A stretch of 20,089 nt of DNA, taken from the IMG/VR virus record IMGVR_UViG_3300031227_000563, positions 1 to 20,089 of that record. The stretch is one strand, 5' to 3'. The notes below the pieces were generated by a model. It was not told where the DNA came from and ran no database searches. It saw only the letters and a program-made list of their open reading frames with translations. Source of the DNA: a virus. A program made the position numbers and the translations under genes. Positions 19,314-20,089 of the stretch are shown one piece after another (the stretch's first letter is position 1; the number at the start of each line of letters is the position of its first letter).

Positions 19314-20089
19314 TGGAATTAGAAATACCTTGTTATGCACTTACAAGCACGGGTGTGGTTATGTCCCATGAAGTAGATTGTTCGCTAACTGCAACAAATG
19401 GAAGCAATACTTGGGGGTTAATGATTCCTTGTGATATGGCAACAACAATCATAGAATCATCTGTTAATAGTGGAGGAATTAATTATATTGTGGGAGATAT
19501 CCTTACTGTTGTTCAAGGTACAAATACAACGGCAACAGTAACTGTTACTTCTGTCGATGGAAGCGGAGCAGTTACTGGCTATACATTTATTGATAGTGGA
19601 AGCGGTTATACCGTAGAAATAGGATTACCAACCACTGGTGGAACTGGAACGGGAGCAACGGTTGATATTGAAACGGTAAGTTCTTTCACTCAAATAGTTG
19701 TTGGAGCTTGTATTAGTGCTGAACAAAGAGTAAGAATGAATATAACGGTTGGTGGGGTAGACGTTACCGATTATTTGGTAGGAACAATCCAAATTACTCA
19801 CAATCTAAATTATATTAGTTCTTTTTCACTTAATTTAAATAATCCTAATTATTCGCCATTGGAAAATGCTAATATAAAATCAGATGCTATTGTAGTAATA
19901 ACTGCTTTTGTTAATGAACAATCCTTTAAAATGGTGACAGGATTAGTTGACCAAATTAAAGTAACTCATGATAGAGGATTTAGAATTAATATTACTGGTA
20001 GGGATTATGGGAAAAAATTATTAAATATGACTAAAACTTTGATTTCAGTTCAGGAAGCGGCAAATAACCAAACCAGGGGCTCAATAGTT
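19313..20089 (+). CDS. Hub-like (baseplate/tail-tip) protein, 5' part, with inserted GSGY-type domain
   Basis: The gene starts with the ATG in TAATGG and runs off the window after 259 codons. GGAGC at 19301 is its ribosome binding site. Residues 1-48 start an outer barrel (MELEIPCYALTSTGVVMSHE, TWGLMIPC). Residues ~51-125 are an inserted beta-domain of the type common in phage structural proteins (GINYIVGDILTVVQGTNTT, TFIDSGSGYTVEIGLP, GGTGTGATVDIE). The hub pattern then resumes: GVDVTDYLVGTIQITHNLNY, FSLNLNNPNYSP, VVITAFVNEQSFKMVTGLVD, RGFRINITGRDYGKKLL. The 'F.I...GRDY...L' motif and the alternating strands match gp27/gpD-like hub proteins, which form the trimeric ring at the tail tip. The rest of the gene would hold the fibre or lysozyme attachment part, if any. 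Confidence 0.72.
   Translation, partial: MELEIPCYALTSTGVVMSHEVDCSLTATNGSNTWGLMIPCDMATTIIESSVNSGGINYIVGDILTVVQGTNTTATVTVTSVDGSGAVTGYTFIDSGSGYTVEIGLPTTGGTGTGATVDIETVSSFTQIVVGACISAEQRVRMNITVGGVDVTDYLVGTIQITHNLNYISSFSLNLNNPNYSPLENANIKSDAIVVITAFVNEQSFKMVTGLVDQIKVTHDRGFRINITGRDYGKKLLNMTKTLISVQEAANNQTRGSIV

Noticed and set aside
1-20089. CRISPR arrays, tRNA genes, diversity-generating retroelement repeats and attachment sites.
   Set aside because: I saw no direct repeat-spacer pattern, no cloverleaf with a CCA end, no reverse transcriptase with a template repeat, and no integrase-linked core. Short or divergent cases could be missed by eye.

Overview
The window is one strand of a tailed-phage (siphovirus-type) morphogenesis module, from a virus or a prophage. 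All supported genes read on the + strand and are tightly packed, with stops, Shine-Dalgarno sites and starts often touching. The DNA is AT-rich and nearly every gene has a strong GGAGG/GAGGTG-type ribosome binding site. That fits a low-GC host with canonical Shine-Dalgarno initiation, such as a Firmicute, but nothing names the host. I see no bacterial housekeeping gene, integrase, repressor, lysis gene, tRNA or CRISPR.

Layout. (1) 1-1142: the 3' part of a virion structural protein gene, cut by the window edge, and a second small virion-type protein. An intrinsic terminator at 1267-1298 follows. (2) 1310-9137: an appendage cassette. It holds a 249-aa protein with a short repeat tail, a 442-aa parallel beta-helix spike, a 1,800-aa protein built from two discoidin-like domains and about 72 tandem 18/20/22-residue units, and a small Ig-like protein. 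(3) 9156-10010: a free-standing HNH homing endonuclease with ten NUMOD3-like repeats. (4) 10012-13327: neck genes (head-tail connector, head-tail joining protein, HK97 gp10-like protein, DUF3168-like tail terminator). They are interrupted by a Rossmann-type 'GVDM' protein and a coiled-coil, His-rich gene lying between two arms of a 15-bp inverted repeat. (5) 13374-20089: a second GVDM paralogue, two paralogous tail-tube-like proteins, a tail assembly chaperone pair that looks joined by a -1 frameshift, a 1,042-aa tape measure protein, a small distal-tail-type protein, and the 5' part of a hub-like tail protein that runs off the window.

How they work together. The neck proteins close the filled head and receive the tail. 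The tube subunits polymerise around the tape measure with help from the chaperones, capped by the terminator protein above and the hub below. The spike and discoidin/repeat proteins probably bind host or environmental glycans. They are encoded between capsid-side and neck genes rather than after the tape measure, so they may decorate the head or neck.

The most unusual object is the 1,800-aa repeat protein. Its two repeat blocks (686 and 690 residues) can be parsed end to end into units that all have an even length. That is what a lattice preserving beta-strand in/out alternation would look like. Second is the coiled-coil/His-rich gene at 12309-12893, which appears to sit inside the loop of a former terminator.
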